From JALUZX01 sp964561605 (GTDB taxonomy: Bacteria; Planctomycetota; UBA1135; JALUZX01): a stretch of 64,000 nt of DNA. This document shows, in pieces, positions 15,440 through 22,802 of this stretch. Numbering within the stretch: position 1 is the first letter of the stretch; every line of letters begins with the position of its first letter. The stretch spans positions 62,001-126,000 of the forward strand of contig CAZLQD010000051.1 in the NCBI GenBank assembly GCA_964561605.1. Reading direction: 5' to 3'. The notes below the pieces were generated by a model. That model worked only from the letters and a program-made list of their open reading frames with translations, made no database searches and had not been told where the DNA came from. The position numbers and the translations under genes were made by a program.

Positions 15440-17098
15440 TTGAGCGCAGCCATCCTCGTCCTCGCCGCCTTGGGGGCCTTTCTCGCCGGGTATCTCCTCT
15501 ACGGCGGGTTCGTGGCCCGCAGGATCGGACTGGAGCCGGAAAGACCCACTCCGGCCCATACCATGCGGGACGGCGTGGACTACGTCCCCGCAAAGCCCCA
15601 GATCCTCCTGGGGCACCACTTCTCCTCCATCGCCGGAGCGGCTCCCATCATCGGTCCCATCATTGCGGCCGTATTCGGATGGGTCCCGGTCTTCCTCTGG
15701 ATCCTGGCGGGGGGGATCTTCATGGGAGCGGTCCACGACTTCTCGGCCCTGGTCGCCTCGGTGCGCCACCAGGGCCGCTCCATCGGTGAGGTGATCGACA
15801 GGCGCCTGGGCCCGGGGGCCAAGACGCTCTTCCTGGTCTTCGCCTGGGCCGCCCTGATCCTGGTGATCGCCGTCTTCGTGAACGCCGTGGCCCAGACTTT
15901 CCACAAGGTTCCACAGGCGGGAACGGCCTCGACCCTCCTCATCGGTTCGGCCGTCCTCTTCGGACTTGCGGTCTACCGGTTTCGGATTCCCATCCTTCCG
16001 GCGACCCTCGGGGGGCTGGTCCTCATCGCCCTCACCCTCGTGGGAGGCCACTTCTACCCTATGAGGTTGAGCGTAACCGCCTGGAAACTCGTCCTCCTGG
16101 GTTACATCTACGTGGCCTCGGTGACTCCCGTGTGGATCCTCCTCCAGCCCCGGGACTTCCTCAACTCCTTCCTCCTCTACGCCCTTCTCGTGGCCGGCGT
16201 GGCGGGCACCCTCCTGGTGGACCCCGCCCTCCACATGAAGGCCTGGACGGGCTTCGAGACCGACCTGGGCCCCCTCTTCCCCATCCTCTTCGTCACCGTG
16301 GCCTGCGGGGCCCTTTCGGGGTTCCACTCCCTCGTGGCCAGCGGCACCACGGCGAAGCAGCTCGACAGCGAGGCCCACGCCAGGCCCATCGCCATGGGGG
16401 CCATGCTCATCGAGTCCCTCCTGGCCGTGGTGGCCCTCGTTACGGCGGCCATGCTCCTCCCGGCGGACTACGCCGGCCGGATCCAGCCCAGGAACGGCGG
16501 GCCGATCCCGATCTTCGCCAGGGGGATCGCCGGGTTCGTCCATGCCGCGGGAGGGAGCTTCGCCTTCGGTCTCACCTTCGCCTCCGTGGCAGTGGCGGAG
16601 TTCGCCCTGACCTCCCTGGATACGGCCACCCGGATCGCCCGCTTCGCCTTCCAGGAACTCGCCCAGCCCCGGGGAGGGAGTGGCGGAGCCTGGAGGTCCT
16701 TCCGTTCCCTCCTCGCGGGAAACCGGTTCCTGGCCACGACGGTGACGGTCTTCTTCGGCGGCTGGCTGGCCCTGTCGGGGAGCGACCGGACCATCTGGCC
16801 CGTATTCGGAGCGGCCAACCAGTTGCTGGCGGCCCTGGCCTTCCTTGCGGTCCTGGTCTGGATGGTCCACAGGGGCAGGAAGGCCGGTTTTCTGGCCGTT
16901 CCCACGGTCTTCATGTTCCTCGTCACCCTGTCGGCCCTGGGTTGGGAGGCCCTCCACTTCGCCGGGAAGAAGAACTGGCTCCTTGCAGGAATCTCCTCCC
17001 TCCTGGCCCTCCTCGCCCTGGTGCTGGCCTTCGAGGCCCTCCGGGTGCTGGTGCGCTCCAGGAAGGAAAGGGTCCCGTCCCTTCCGGGGGAGGAGTGA
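15440..17098 (+). CDS. cstA: Carbon starvation protein A family transporter
   Basis: The protein is 552 residues and has many membrane helices. The N-terminal CstA hallmarks are complete: PAHTMRDGVDYVPA, LLGHHFSSIAGAAPIIGP and GAVHDFSALVASVRHQGRSI. FHSLVASGTTAKQL and FALTSLDTATRIARF follow. CstA proteins import peptides or pyruvate during carbon limitation. This one is shorter than the roughly 700-residue E. coli protein and matches the shorter class. The start is TTG at 15440 with AGGAGGG about 7 nt upstream; no ATG lies before the first helix. The gene is divergent from the secreted protein and followed within 5 bp by a small gene and ArsA-like ATPase on the same strand. Confidence 0.93.
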   Translation: MSAAILVLAALGAFLAGYLLYGGFVARRIGLEPERPTPAHTMRDGVDYVPAKPQILLGHHFSSIAGAAPIIGPIIAAVFGWVPVFLWILAGGIFMGAVHDFSALVASVRHQGRSIGEVIDRRLGPGAKTLFLVFAWAALILVIAVFVNAVAQTFHKVPQAGTASTLLIGSAVLFGLAVYRFRIPILPATLGGLVLIALTLVGGHFYPMRLSVTAWKLVLLGYIYVASVTPVWILLQPRDFLNSFLLYALLVAGVAGTLLVDPALHMKAWTGFETDLGPLFPILFVTVACGALSGFHSLVASGTTAKQLDSEAHARPIAMGAMLIESLLAVVALVTAAMLLPADYAGRIQPRNGGPIPIFARGIAGFVHAAGGSFAFGLTFASVAVAEFALTSLDTATRIARFAFQELAQPRGGSGGAWRSFRSLLAGNRFLATTVTVFFGGWLALSGSDRTIWPVFGAANQLLAALAFLAVLVWMVHRGRKAGFLAVPTVFMFLVTLSALGWEALHFAGKKNWLLAGISSLLALLALVLAFEALRVLVRSRKERVPSLPGEE

Positions 17099-17102
17099 GG
17101 CC

Positions 17103-17378
17103 TTGGGCGCCGGGCACCGCTTCGGCCGATTCCTCCGGTCCGCCTGGGGGAGTCTTCGGGCTTCGGCCGTTCCCTACACCGAGTGGGAGGCCCGTGAGCT
17201 GGAGCACCTCTTCGCCCTTCTGGCCCTGGGATCGGCCGCGGGGATTCCCGGTCCGCCGACCTTGCTTTCCCTGGACCTGCTCCCCTTGCTGGAGAGGGAG
17301 ATCCTGGTCCTCCAGGCAGGGACCCGCCGGGCCGGGGACCCCTGGGGGGATCTCTTCTCCACCTTCGACGTGACCTAG
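17103..17378 (+). CDS. Small protein of unknown function between cstA and the ArsA-like gene
   Basis: This 91-residue protein has no family I recognise. The TTG at 17103 has GAGGAG (17090-17095) in good position, overlapping the end of cstA. The sequence is Leu- and Ala-rich, with predicted helices (EWEARELEHLFALLALGSAAG, trimmed: EARELEHLFALLALGS; and LLSLDLLPLLEREILVL). The stop is 4 bp before the ATPase gene. Size, helical character and tight spacing suggest a soluble accessory subunit of the ATPase, comparable with small co-encoded partners of MinD/ArsA-type proteins. That is inference from context only. Confidence 0.6.
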   Translation: MGAGHRFGRFLRSAWGSLRASAVPYTEWEARELEHLFALLALGSAAGIPGPPTLLSLDLLPLLEREILVLQAGTRRAGDPWGDLFSTFDVT

Positions 17379-17382
17379 GATC

Positions 17383-18312
17383 ATGGCGGGGATGTTTCTC
17401 TTCACCGGAAAAGGGGGCGCCGGGAAGACCACCTGCGCGGCGGCCTTCTCCCTGGCCCTGGCCGGGGCGGACCGACAGGTCCTCCTGGTCTCCCTGGACC
17501 CGGCCCACAACCTGGGGGACGTGCTGGACCTTCGGCTGGGAGCGGCGCCCCGGGAGGTGGCGCCCGGTCTCTTCGCCATGGAGGCGGACCTGGAGCGGGT
17601 CGTCCAGGAAAAGACCCGGGAGGCCCGGCGCCTGGTGGAGGAGGAGTACCGCTACCTCTCCGTGGCCTCCCTGGACCCCCTGTTCTCCATCCTGGGCCAG
17701 GCCCCGGGCGTGGAGGAGCAGGCCGCGGGAGAGGTGCTCCTGGATCTCCGGGATTCCTGTTCCCGCCGAGGGCGGATCCTGGTGGCGGACCTCCCCCCTA
17801 CGGGCCAGGCCTGGCGGATCCTCTCCCTTCCCGCCTTGAGCCTCCGGTGGGCCCGGTCCCTCCTGGACCTCAGGAGGAAGGTCCTGGACAGGAGGAGGAC
17901 CTTGTTCCATGTCCTGGGGGAGGAGACACCGGCCCGGGACATGGAAGGTCGTCCCCTTCCCCTGGAAGAAGACCAGGATCCTGTGGCCTGCCGGCTCCGG
18001 GAGGTGGCGGCCCGGAACGAAGGCCTGGCCCGGGATCTGCAGGATCGCTCCGCCGCCCGGGTCGTGGGTGTGGCCCTGCCGGAGAGGCTCTCCCTCCTCG
18101 AGGCCGCCCGGTTGGAAGATCGGCTCCGCCGGTGGGGCATTCCTCTCTCTGCCCTGGTCCTGAACCGGGCGGGCCGGGATCTTTCTTTGAAGGAGTGGGA
18201 CTTTCCTGCCAGGAAGCCCGACCTGGTCCTGGAGAACCTGGACAGGGAACCCCGGGGAAGGGAGGGCCTGGCTCCCTTGGGGAGGGAGCTGAAAAGGCTC
18301 TTCTTGGAGTAA
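17383..18312 (+). CDS. ArsA/GET3-family ATPase
   Basis: The 309-residue P-loop ATPase of the SIMIBI class starts almost at its deviant Walker A (FTGKGGAGKTTC, residues 7-18). The switch region DPAHNLGDVLD corresponds to DPAHSLSD of ArsA, and DLPPTGQAWRILSLP corresponds to D(T/A)APTGHTLRLL. It has a single ATPase half rather than the tandem ArsA of E. coli. No ars transport gene is nearby, so arsenite export is unlikely. GET3-like bacterial homologues of this size have been linked to membrane-protein targeting or other regulation. The first ATG (17383) has only a weak site; a second ATG at 17392 is an alternative. Confidence 0.82.
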   Translation: MAGMFLFTGKGGAGKTTCAAAFSLALAGADRQVLLVSLDPAHNLGDVLDLRLGAAPREVAPGLFAMEADLERVVQEKTREARRLVEEEYRYLSVASLDPLFSILGQAPGVEEQAAGEVLLDLRDSCSRRGRILVADLPPTGQAWRILSLPALSLRWARSLLDLRRKVLDRRRTLFHVLGEETPARDMEGRPLPLEEDQDPVACRLREVAARNEGLARDLQDRSAARVVGVALPERLSLLEAARLEDRLRRWGIPLSALVLNRAGRDLSLKEWDFPARKPDLVLENLDREPRGREGLAPLGRELKRLFLE

Positions 18313-18322
18313 GCTGGGAGAG

Positions 18323-18342
18323 GGGGAACCTTGGAGTTCCCC
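18323..18342 (+). terminator. Hairpin just downstream of the ArsA-like gene
   Basis: GGGGAAC (18323-18329) and GTTCCCC (18336-18342) form a perfect 7-bp stem with a 6-nt loop, 10 nt after the stop codon. No T tract follows, so it may be a weak or factor-dependent terminator, or an RNA-stabilising 3' hairpin. Confidence 0.35.
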
Positions 18343-18508
18343 GGAAAGGGAACACTCGGTCTTGCAGGGCTTGCAATTTTCAAACAAAAAGCGGGAATCC
18401 GTCTTGCAATCAGGAGGGGAAGAGGGGTGGATGAGCTCCTCTGGCATGCAGGCAAAGAGACTTCTCTCTGGAGGGCCCAGGGCCGGCCCCAAGGCCTGAT
18501 GGCCTAAC

Positions 18509-18584
18509 TTCCCGGAAAATCAAGGGTTGGGAGTCCAGGCTTCCGGGAAGACGGGTGTTTCGTCGTGAGCCTGATTTCCCGGAA
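18509..18584. repeat. Three TTCC-N-GGAA palindromes upstream of the antiterminator gene
   Basis: TTCCCGGAA at 18509-18517, TTCCGGGAA at 18541-18549 and TTCCCGGAA at 18576-18584 are near-identical 9-bp palindromes with centres 32 and 35 bp apart, close to three helical turns. They lie in the 428-bp gene-free stretch 18313-18740, upstream of the putative promoter at 18621-18648. The remainder of that stretch holds only the hairpin after the ATPase gene and an AT-richer tract. The pattern resembles an operator array, but TTCC and GGAA are common words in this genome, so chance is possible. Confidence 0.35.
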
Positions 18585-18620
18585 GAGCGGAGAGATCGCT
18601 TTTCGAACCCCGTTTTTTTC

Positions 18621-18648
18621 TTGGAAAAGAAGAGGAAAACAGTAAACT
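18621..18648 (+). promoter_or_regulatory. Candidate promoter for the antiterminator-led cluster
   Basis: TTGGAA at 18621-18626 and TAAACT at 18643-18648, with a 16-bp spacer, lie in the most AT-rich stretch of the intergenic region. Transcription would start near 18655 and leave about 85 nt of leader before the GTG at 18741. No ops or JUMPstart element of the enterobacterial type was found in it. Confidence 0.35.
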
Positions 18649-18740
18649 TCCTCCTCCCGGTTGCCTAGGAAGGAATCCCGGCCCTTTTCTTCGGGTCCTG
18701 CCGCAAGCCGGTCCCTGGATCTTTCCATGAGAGGTTTCCC

Positions 18741-19289
18741 GTGCTTTCTCCGAAAGAAAATCCGCCCAGGCTTCCTCCAGGAATTCCCAGTATCGATGCC
18801 ATCGAGGGCCCTTGGTGGGTGGGGCATACCAGGTCCAGGGCGGAGAAAGCCTTTGCCTGGGACTTGATCCAAAAGGGGATCCCCTACTACCTCCCCATGG
18901 TGGAGAAAGTACGGTACTCGGGGGGGCGGAAGAGGCGGGTCCTCCTTCCTCTCTTCACGGGATACGTCTTCTTTGCCGGGGATGCCGACGGCCGGTACGA
19001 GGCCATGACCACCAACAAGCTTTGCCGGACCATCCCCGTGGAGGAACCGGAACTCCTGGTCCACCAGTTGATGCAGGTGGAACGGGCCATCGCCGGAAGG
19101 GGAGACTTGGATCTCTACCCCCATGCCGTCCAGGGCAAGCGCTGCCGCGTGACCAGCGGGCCTTTCAAGGGAATGGAAGGAGTGGTGGTGGAGCGCAAGA
19201 GGAACACCTCCGTCGTGGTCCTGGAGGTGACCCTCCTGGGCCAGGGCGCCAAGCTGACCCTGGACGCAAGCATCCTGGAAAGGGCGTGA
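18741..19289 (+). CDS. NusG-family specialised transcription antiterminator (RfaH/UpxY-like)
   Basis: The 182 residues carry an NGN domain (GPWWVGHTRSRAEKAFA, then PLFTGYVFFAG; about residues 23-120). A KOW domain follows (GKRCRVTSGPFKGMEGVVVE, about 130-182). The NGN/KOW pair is that of NusG. Position at the head of a polysaccharide cluster, with no secE or ribosomal genes beside it, marks it as a specialised paralogue such as RfaH, UpxY or LoaP. These bind RNA polymerase during elongation and let it read through long cell-surface operons. The start is GTG at 18741 with GAGAGG 6 nt upstream; the flippase follows 56 bp later. Action on its own cluster is inference from known family behaviour. 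Confidence 0.88.
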   Translation: MLSPKENPPRLPPGIPSIDAIEGPWWVGHTRSRAEKAFAWDLIQKGIPYYLPMVEKVRYSGGRKRRVLLPLFTGYVFFAGDADGRYEAMTTNKLCRTIPVEEPELLVHQLMQVERAIAGRGDLDLYPHAVQGKRCRVTSGPFKGMEGVVVERKRNTSVVVLEVTLLGQGAKLTLDASILERA

Positions 19290-19345
19290 CTCCTTTCCTT
19301 GTTGGGCCTGGTCTTCCCGTGAGGGTAGGTTAGGAGGCCTGGCCC

Positions 19346-20581
19346 ATGAGTAGTTGGAAGGTCGAAAAGAACGCCGCCTGGCTCTTCCTGGCGGAAGTTC
19401 TGTCCCGGGCCTTCAACTTCGCCCTCCTCCTGGCGGTCTGGCGGGTCCTGGGAAGGGAGAACTTCGGGGTCCTGGCCTTCGATTACGCCGTGGCGGACCT
19501 GCTCCTGGTGGCAACGGGTTTCGGTTTCGACGACCTCCTGGTCCGCGAGGGATCCAGGAAGCCCCGAAAGGCCGGGGCCTACCTGCTCCACATCCTGCTC
19601 CTGAGGAGCGCCGCCCTTCCCCTGGCGGCGGGGATCTCCGCCTTGGCCGCCCTCTTCCAGGGAGGGGACCCCCTCCTGGGGGGGCTGGTCTTCTGTTCCT
19701 CCTTCGCCCTCCAGCAACTCCTCTTGTTGTGTGCCTTCTTCCGCTCCCGCCAGGTCATGGAGAAGGAGACCCTGGTCCGTTTCCTCACCGGGGCGGGGAT
19801 CTTCTCGACGGGCCTGGCGGCGATCCTCCTGGGGGGCGGACTCCTGGGTGTGGTGGGGGCCCGCCTGGGAGTGGCCTCCCTGGCCTGGGCTGGAACCTAC
19901 TTCTGGATCCTGCGGCGCTTCGCCCCCACCCGGGCGGGGTTCCGCCGGCGCCTTGCCCTCGCCCTGGGACGGGCCGCCCTTCCCCTGGCGGGGTTCCTTG
20001 CCCTCACCCAGGTCTACGGGGGCATCCAGGCCGTTCTTCTGGGCTACATGGAAGGCAACCGGGCCGTGGCGGACTACGGCGCCGCCCAGAGGATCTTCCT
20101 CCTCCTCCTCATGGTCCCCGCCTCCCTGGCCCGGTCCTACCTGCCCGATCTCTCCCTCCAGCGGGGCAAGGGCCTGGGGGGCCGCCTCCTCAAGGGGGGG
20201 AGCCTTCTCCTCCTTCTTTCCCTGGCCCTCCTGGCCCTCACCTGGGCCTTCGGCGGAACGGTCCTTTCCCTCCTCTTCCGGCGGGACTGGTCCGGCGCCC
20301 TCCCGGTCCTCCATGTCCTCTCCCTGGCCCTGGTGCCGGACTTCCTCAACCACCTCTTCGCCGCCGGGCTGGTGGCTTCCGACAGGCAGGACCAGGTCCT
20401 CCGGGCCGCCGCCGCCGGGGCCGGGGCGGCCCTGGTCTCGGCACCCCTGGGAATCCACCTGGCCGGGGCTCCCGGCGCGGCCTGGTCGCTGGTCTTCGCC
20501 GTCACGGTGGTCCTCTTCTTCCAGGCCCGCTTCCTCCTGGCCGGCCCGGTTCGCCCGGGGGAGAGGGAGGTGCCCCTGTGA
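19346..20581 (+). CDS. Polysaccharide flippase (Wzx/MATE-like)
   Basis: This 411-residue membrane protein has about 12 predicted helices and the usual opening of oligosaccharide flippases (NAAWLFLAEVLSRAFNFALL, then VWRVLGRENFGVLAF). The short positively charged loops are typical of the Polysacc_synt superfamily. It would move lipid-linked glycans across the inner membrane. The final TGA shares its last base with the ATG of the next glycosyltransferase (TGATG), so the two are coupled. Arn itself needs a flippase for undecaprenyl-phosphate-L-Ara4N (ArnE/ArnF in enterobacteria), and no ArnE/F pair is present here. This protein could fill that role or export a separate glycan. Confidence 0.85.
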   Translation: MSSWKVEKNAAWLFLAEVLSRAFNFALLLAVWRVLGRENFGVLAFDYAVADLLLVATGFGFDDLLVREGSRKPRKAGAYLLHILLLRSAALPLAAGISALAALFQGGDPLLGGLVFCSSFALQQLLLLCAFFRSRQVMEKETLVRFLTGAGIFSTGLAAILLGGGLLGVVGARLGVASLAWAGTYFWILRRFAPTRAGFRRRLALALGRAALPLAGFLALTQVYGGIQAVLLGYMEGNRAVADYGAAQRIFLLLLMVPASLARSYLPDLSLQRGKGLGGRLLKGGSLLLLLSLALLALTWAFGGTVLSLLFRRDWSGALPVLHVLSLALVPDFLNHLFAAGLVASDRQDQVLRAAAAGAGAALVSAPLGIHLAGAPGAAWSLVFAVTVVLFFQARFLLAGPVRPGEREVPL

Positions 20582-21558
20582 TGGGCCCGAAGGGAGGTCC
20601 GGATCGGGATCCCCTGGGCACGGTGGTGGTCTGCACCTGCCGGAGACCGGACCTCCTCTCCGGGGCCCTGGAGAGCCTGGCCGGCCAGGTGTGGGAGGAA
20701 GACCGGCCCTTTGGGATCCTGGTGGTGGACGACGGCCCCGACGAGGAGACCCGGGAGGTGGCGGGAAGGTGGGGGGCCCGATACCGGGCCACCACCGGCG
20801 AGGGGATCGCCCGGGCCCGGAACCTGGGCCTCCGGGAGGCCCGGGGGGAGTGGGTGGCCTTCTTCGACGACGACCAGCGGGCCTCTTCCCGCTGGCTCCG
20901 TGAGCTGGTCCGGGTCTTCCGCGAGAAGGGCGCTCCCATCGTGGCGGGCCCCAGGAGGCTCGTGCCCCTGGAGGGCTGCCCGCCCCTTCCTTCCCACGAG
21001 AGGCTCCGGAACTACCTGGGAGGGGAGGAGTGGGGGGAGGTCCCCAGGCCCCTGGGCGGGGAAGAAATACCAAACACCGGGAATGTCCTGGTGGGGAGAG
21101 AGGTCTTCGAAAGGATCGGGGGCTTCGACCCGGCCTTCGAGGAGGGGGGGGAGGACACGGATTTCTTCCTCCGGGCCCGGGAAGCGGGTTTCCAGGCCTG
21201 GTGCGCCCCCGGGGCCGGGGCGGACCACCTGGTGGGGCCCGAGAAGACGGCTCCCGCCTGGTGGAGGAAGCGGGCCTTCCGTGGCGGGGCGGCCGAGGCG
21301 AGGATCCGGCGGAAGATGGGGGGCAGGCCGGCCCTTCTGGCGGGCCTCCTCTCCCGGGGATGGCTGGCCCTGGGGGGCCTTCCCCTGATGGGGGCGGCCT
21401 TCCTGGGGGGGCGCCGGGAGGAAGCCCTCTTCCGGCTCTACCTGTTCCGCTTCTTCCTGGGATACCTGGCCCGGACGCCCCGGTTCCTCCTGGGCCGGGA
21501 GGGGGCCGCCGCCGGAGGGGGGCCCTCTTTCCGGCGGGAGGAAAGAGAGAGGTGGTGA
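20581..21558 (+). CDS. Family 2 glycosyltransferase
   Basis: The 325-residue GT-A enzyme has TVVVCTCRRPDLLSGALESL at the start, ILVVDDGPDEETREV for nucleotide binding, and FFDDDQRASSRWL as the acidic metal motif. GGEEIPNTGNVLVGREVFERIGGFD is the standard acceptor-side block (quoted parts: NTGNVLVGREVFERIGGFD), followed by EDTDFFLRAREAGF. The C terminus has hydrophobic segments that may anchor it to the membrane. It starts within the stop of the flippase gene. Its sugar specificity cannot be judged. Confidence 0.87.
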   Translation: MGPKGGPDRDPLGTVVVCTCRRPDLLSGALESLAGQVWEEDRPFGILVVDDGPDEETREVAGRWGARYRATTGEGIARARNLGLREARGEWVAFFDDDQRASSRWLRELVRVFREKGAPIVAGPRRLVPLEGCPPLPSHERLRNYLGGEEWGEVPRPLGGEEIPNTGNVLVGREVFERIGGFDPAFEEGGEDTDFFLRAREAGFQAWCAPGAGADHLVGPEKTAPAWWRKRAFRGGAAEARIRRKMGGRPALLAGLLSRGWLALGGLPLMGAAFLGGRREEALFRLYLFRFFLGYLARTPRFLLGREGAAAGGGPSFRREERERW

Positions 21559-21704
21559 GAATGGTCTATGGTATCCGGCGGAAGCCCCGGGGAGGGGAGC
21601 TTTCCCCTTTTCCCGGGCAGGCCCCGGCGGAAGGATAGGAACGGGCCGGACGGCGCCCGCCGGGTGGGCGGGGGGTCCGGCCCAGGACGAGAAAGGCGGA
21701 ATCC

Positions 21705-22715
21705 ATGAAGCGTGTCCTGGTGACCGGCGCGGCGGGTTTCATCGGCTACCACTTGGCCCGGCGTCTCCTGGAGAGGGGCGACGAAGTGGTGGGCCTGGAC
21801 AACCTGAACGACTACTACGACGTGAACCTCAAGCTGGACCGCCTGGCCAGGCTCGAGGAGATGAAGGGCTTCAAGTTCCTGAAGATGGACCTGGCCGACA
21901 GGCTGGGAATGAAGGCCCTCTTCCTGGAGGTCTCCTTCGACGCCGTGGTGCACCTTGCGGCCCAGGCGGGGGTGCGCTACTCCCTGGTCAACCCTGGGGC
22001 CTACGTGGACAGTAACCTGGTGGGGTTCCTCCACGTCCTGGAAGGGTGCAGGCACTCCGGGGTGAAGCACCTGGTCTTCGCCTCCTCCTCGTCGGTCTAC
22101 GGCGCCAACAAGACCATGCCCTTCTCGGTGCACCAGAACGTGGACCACCCCGTATCCCTCTACGCCGCCACGAAGAAGGCCAACGAGCTCATGGCCCACT
22201 CCTACGCCCATCTATACGGTGTGCCGTGCACGGGGCTCCGCTTCTTCACGGTGTACGGCCCATGGGGAAGGCCCGACATGGCTCTCTTCATCTTCACCAA
22301 GGCCATCCTGGAAGGAAGGCCCATAGACGTCTTCAACCACGGAAAGATGAAGCGGGACTTCACCTACGTGGACGACATCGTGGAGGGCGTGGTGCGGGTC
22401 ATGGACAAGCCGGCCGCCCCGAACCCCGACTGGTCCGGCGAGAACCCGGATCCCGCCACGAGCCGCGCTCCCTACAGGTGCTTCAACATCGGGAACAACA
22501 AGCCGGTTGAACTCCTCCACCTGATCCGTCTCCTCGAGGAAAACCTGGGAAAGAAAGCGGAGAAGCGCATGTTGCCCATGCAGCCGGGCGACGTCCCAGC
22601 CACCTGGGCGGACGTGGACGCCCTCATGGAGGCCGTGGGCTACAAGCCTTCCACCCCCATCGAGGAAGGGGTGAAGCGTTTCGTCCAATGGTACAAGGAG
22701 TATTACCGGGCCTAG
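21705..22715 (+). CDS. UDP-glucuronate 4-epimerase (extended SDR)
   Basis: The 336-residue NAD-dependent sugar-nucleotide epimerase starts MKRVLVTGAAGFIGYHLA (TGxxGFIG cofactor motif) and continues DNLNDYYDVNLK and HLAAQAGVRYS. The catalytic YAATK stands in the YxxxK position, followed by FFTVYGPWGRPDMA. These blocks match the UDP-GlcA 4-epimerase subgroup (GalE-like, making UDP-GalA) better than plain GalE. It sits between the flippase/glycosyltransferase pair and the arn genes, which also draw on UDP-GlcA, so both branches probably share that precursor. UDP-glucose dehydrogenase, which makes UDP-GlcA, is not in the window. A gap of about 146 bp precedes the gene. Confidence 0.85.
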   Translation: MKRVLVTGAAGFIGYHLARRLLERGDEVVGLDNLNDYYDVNLKLDRLARLEEMKGFKFLKMDLADRLGMKALFLEVSFDAVVHLAAQAGVRYSLVNPGAYVDSNLVGFLHVLEGCRHSGVKHLVFASSSSVYGANKTMPFSVHQNVDHPVSLYAATKKANELMAHSYAHLYGVPCTGLRFFTVYGPWGRPDMALFIFTKAILEGRPIDVFNHGKMKRDFTYVDDIVEGVVRVMDKPAAPNPDWSGENPDPATSRAPYRCFNIGNNKPVELLHLIRLLEENLGKKAEKRMLPMQPGDVPATWADVDALMEAVGYKPSTPIEEGVKRFVQWYKEYYRA

Positions 22716-22802
22716 GCGGCCGGCCCGGAAGTCCTTCCCCTCCCCCAGGGCCCTCCGGAGCGGTCCTTCCTTCTCCTCCCCCTTCCCGTAGACTTCCACG
22801 CC

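Noticed and set aside
18323..18342. Confident intrinsic terminator after the ArsA-like gene
   Set aside because: The stem is perfect but no T tract follows, so it is listed only as a low-confidence hairpin.
18313..18740. ops or JUMPstart element for the RfaH-like protein
   Set aside because: I found no GGCGGTAGC-type sequence. UpxY and LoaP systems use other RNA signals that I cannot recognise by eye.
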